DNA of 64,000 nucleotides from DATKWD01 sp963704815 (GTDB lineage Bacteria; Actinomycetota; Acidimicrobiia; Acidimicrobiales; Salinilacustritrichaceae). Positions 62,752 to 64,000 of this stretch are shown in pieces. The DNA lies in NCBI GenBank assembly GCA_963704815.1, contig CAVPHU010000010.1, positions 496,001 to 560,000 of the forward strand, written 5' to 3'. The notes under the pieces were generated by a model, which searched no databases, was not told the DNA's origin, and saw only the letters and a program-made list of their open reading frames with translations. Made by a program: the position numbers and the translations under genes. How positions within the stretch are numbered: position 1 is the first letter of the stretch; every line of letters starts with the position of its first letter.

Positions 62752-64000
62752 TGGTTCGCGGCGAGCCTGAACCCGCCGCCGAGGCCGGGGCAGACGGGTC
62801 GCCCCGTCAACATGATTCGCATGGTGAGACGACCCTCGAGCGCAGCGTCTCGCTTCCGATGCTCGTGCTCTACGGGCTCGGGACCACGATCGGTGCCGGC
62901 ATCTATGCGCTGACCGGCGAGGTGGCCGGCGAGGCCGGTGTGCAGGCGCCGTTGGCCTTCCTGGCGGCCGCGGTCCTGGCCGCCCTCACCTGTCTCGGGT
63001 TCGCCGAACTGGCTGGGCGCCTTCCCAAGGCTGCAGGAGAGGCGGTGTTCGTCGACCGTGCGTTCGGTGTCCGCAGCGTGACCACCGCGGTTGGTGTGGC
63101 CGTCGTTGTCGCGGGGGTGGTGGCGGCGGCCGCGATCTCCAACGCGTTCGGTGGCTACCTCTCGGAGATCGTCGACGTCCCTCGTTGGATCCTGGTCCTC
63201 GGACTCATCGCCGGACTCGGCGCGCTCGCATCGAGTGGCGTCAAGGAGTCGGTGCGCGCGGCTGGGGTGATCACGGTGATCGAGCTGGGCGGCTTGGTCC
63301 TGATCGTATGGGCCGGACGCGCCGCCTTGGCCGACGCGCCCGATCGCGCCGGCGCAATGTTCGATCTGTCCGGCGGGCTCGACGGGTGGTCGGGCATCCT
63401 CGCCGGCGCCTTTCTCGCCTTCTTCGCGTTTCTCGGCTTCGAGGACATGGACGCGGTTGCCGAAGAGACCCGAGATGCTCCCCGCACCCTCCCGCTGGCT
63501 CTCCTGATCACCCTCGGGGTGACCTCGGTGCTCTACGTCCTCGTGTCGGCCACCGCTGTGTTGGCGGTCGAACCGGCCCGGCTCGCCGCCTCGTCGGCGC
63601 CACTCGCCCTGGTCTTCGAACGCAGCGGCGGCAATCCCGATCTGCTCGCTGCCATCGCTGCGCTGGCCATGGTGAACGGCGCCCTCGTCCAGCTGGTGAT
63701 GGTGCCCAGAGTGGTGTACGGCCTGTCGAACCTCGGACTCATCCCTGCCTGGGTGGGCGCGGTCTCGATGCGAACCCGCACCCCGCTCCGCGCCACGGTG
63801 GCCGGCGCATTCGTCGTTGCTGTCCTCGCCCTCAGCCTCGACGTCGGACCGCTCGCTCGCATCACGTCAGCGACGACCATGGGAGTCTTCGTCGCCGTGA
63901 ACGTCTCGCTGGCGGTCATCAAGCGGCGCGACGGGCCGACCACGACCTTCATGGTCCCGGCCTGGCTGCCCTACGTCGCCGTCGTCGCGTCACTCGGGAT
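62751..64000 (+). CDS. APC-superfamily amino-acid permease, 5' part
   Basis: The gene runs off the right edge after 416 codons. After about 30 hydrophilic residues the first helices appear: LPMLVLYGLGTTIGAGIYALTGEVAG (the G-A-G-I-F-type unwound helix that binds substrate), FAELAGRLPKAAGEAVFV, and further on FFAFLGFEDMDAVAEETRD, the conserved TM6 motif with the acidic residues. Ten or so helices are visible. GTG 62751 overlaps the PPOX stop by one base. Cationic-amino-acid transporters (CAT/YhdG-like) look most similar; the substrate is not certain. Confidence 0.85.
   Translation, partial: MVRGEPEPAAEAGADGSPRQHDSHGETTLERSVSLPMLVLYGLGTTIGAGIYALTGEVAGEAGVQAPLAFLAAAVLAALTCLGFAELAGRLPKAAGEAVFVDRAFGVRSVTTAVGVAVVVAGVVAAAAISNAFGGYLSEIVDVPRWILVLGLIAGLGALASSGVKESVRAAGVITVIELGGLVLIVWAGRAALADAPDRAGAMFDLSGGLDGWSGILAGAFLAFFAFLGFEDMDAVAEETRDAPRTLPLALLITLGVTSVLYVLVSATAVLAVEPARLAASSAPLALVFERSGGNPDLLAAIAALAMVNGALVQLVMVPRVVYGLSNLGLIPAWVGAVSMRTRTPLRATVAGAFVVAVLALSLDVGPLARITSATTMGVFVAVNVSLAVIKRRDGPTTTFMVPAWLPYVAVVASLG

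Noticed and set aside
1..64000. tRNA, rRNA, transposase, integrase, prophage or CRISPR-Cas genes
   Set aside because: Looked for and not seen; no cloverleaf, cas-like or transposase motif was recognised on either strand.

Overview
The window is high-GC DNA from an actinobacterium. DUF222/HNH (13E12-type), WhiB-like, fused FadE34-like, DUF302/zinc-ADH, DosR-regulon-like and amphi-Trp genes together suit class Acidimicrobiia best. No rRNA, tRNA, CRISPR array, transposase or prophage was seen, so the genus cannot be fixed. All calls come from reading the sequence; no search was run.

Layout. 0-4 kb: tail of an amidohydrolase, then a P450/fused acyl-CoA dehydrogenase pair suggestive of sterol or branched-lipid breakdown. 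4-8 kb: a calcium-type exchanger overlapping a P2-type ATPase. 8-14 kb: a sulfatase and two large secreted or wall-anchored proteins. 14-16 kb: a DUF302-thioredoxin-ADH operon behind a DosR-like box. 16-22 kb: Baeyer-Villiger monooxygenase, D-aminoacylase, OatA-like acyltransferase and small genes. 22.3-32.1 kb: a sulfur-oxidation island with a HutC/GntR regulator, a fused FeS/NrfD subunit, a large molybdopterin subunit (SoeABC-like), SulP transporter, beta-carbonic anhydrase, rhodanese-membrane protein and CstB-like persulfide dioxygenase. 32-49 kb: lipoproteins, FtsX/LolD-type ABC exporter, pseudokinase-flippase, DUF389, an orphan solute-binding lipoprotein, a second D-aminoacylase, a 13E12 HNH protein and a secreted hydrolase. 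49-51.5 kb: small regulators and membrane proteins. 51.7-57.4 kb: a complete Mrp Na+/H+ antiporter operon with MrpB and MrpC fused. 57.4-64 kb: an SdsA1-type alkylsulfatase, then a dormancy-like cluster (universal stress protein, two PPOX-like flavin proteins, Rv2004c-like kinase) carrying two more DosR-like boxes, and an amino-acid permease cut by the window end.

How the genes fit together. The island reads as persulfide/thiosulfate to sulfite (rhodanese, CstB-like) to sulfate (SoeABC-like), with SulP plus carbonic anhydrase moving sulfate or bicarbonate. Three of its promoters share a CGTACAT half-site that the adjacent GntR could bind. Three near-identical 15-bp boxes tie the thioredoxin/ADH operon to the stress cluster.

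Caution on the sequence. In the island I count about 40 frame breaks, every one repaired by removing a single base; a few more, nearly all of the same sign, are scattered elsewhere. Repaired proteins look fully conserved, so uncorrected insertion errors are the simplest explanation. Coordinates of such genes span all fragments.
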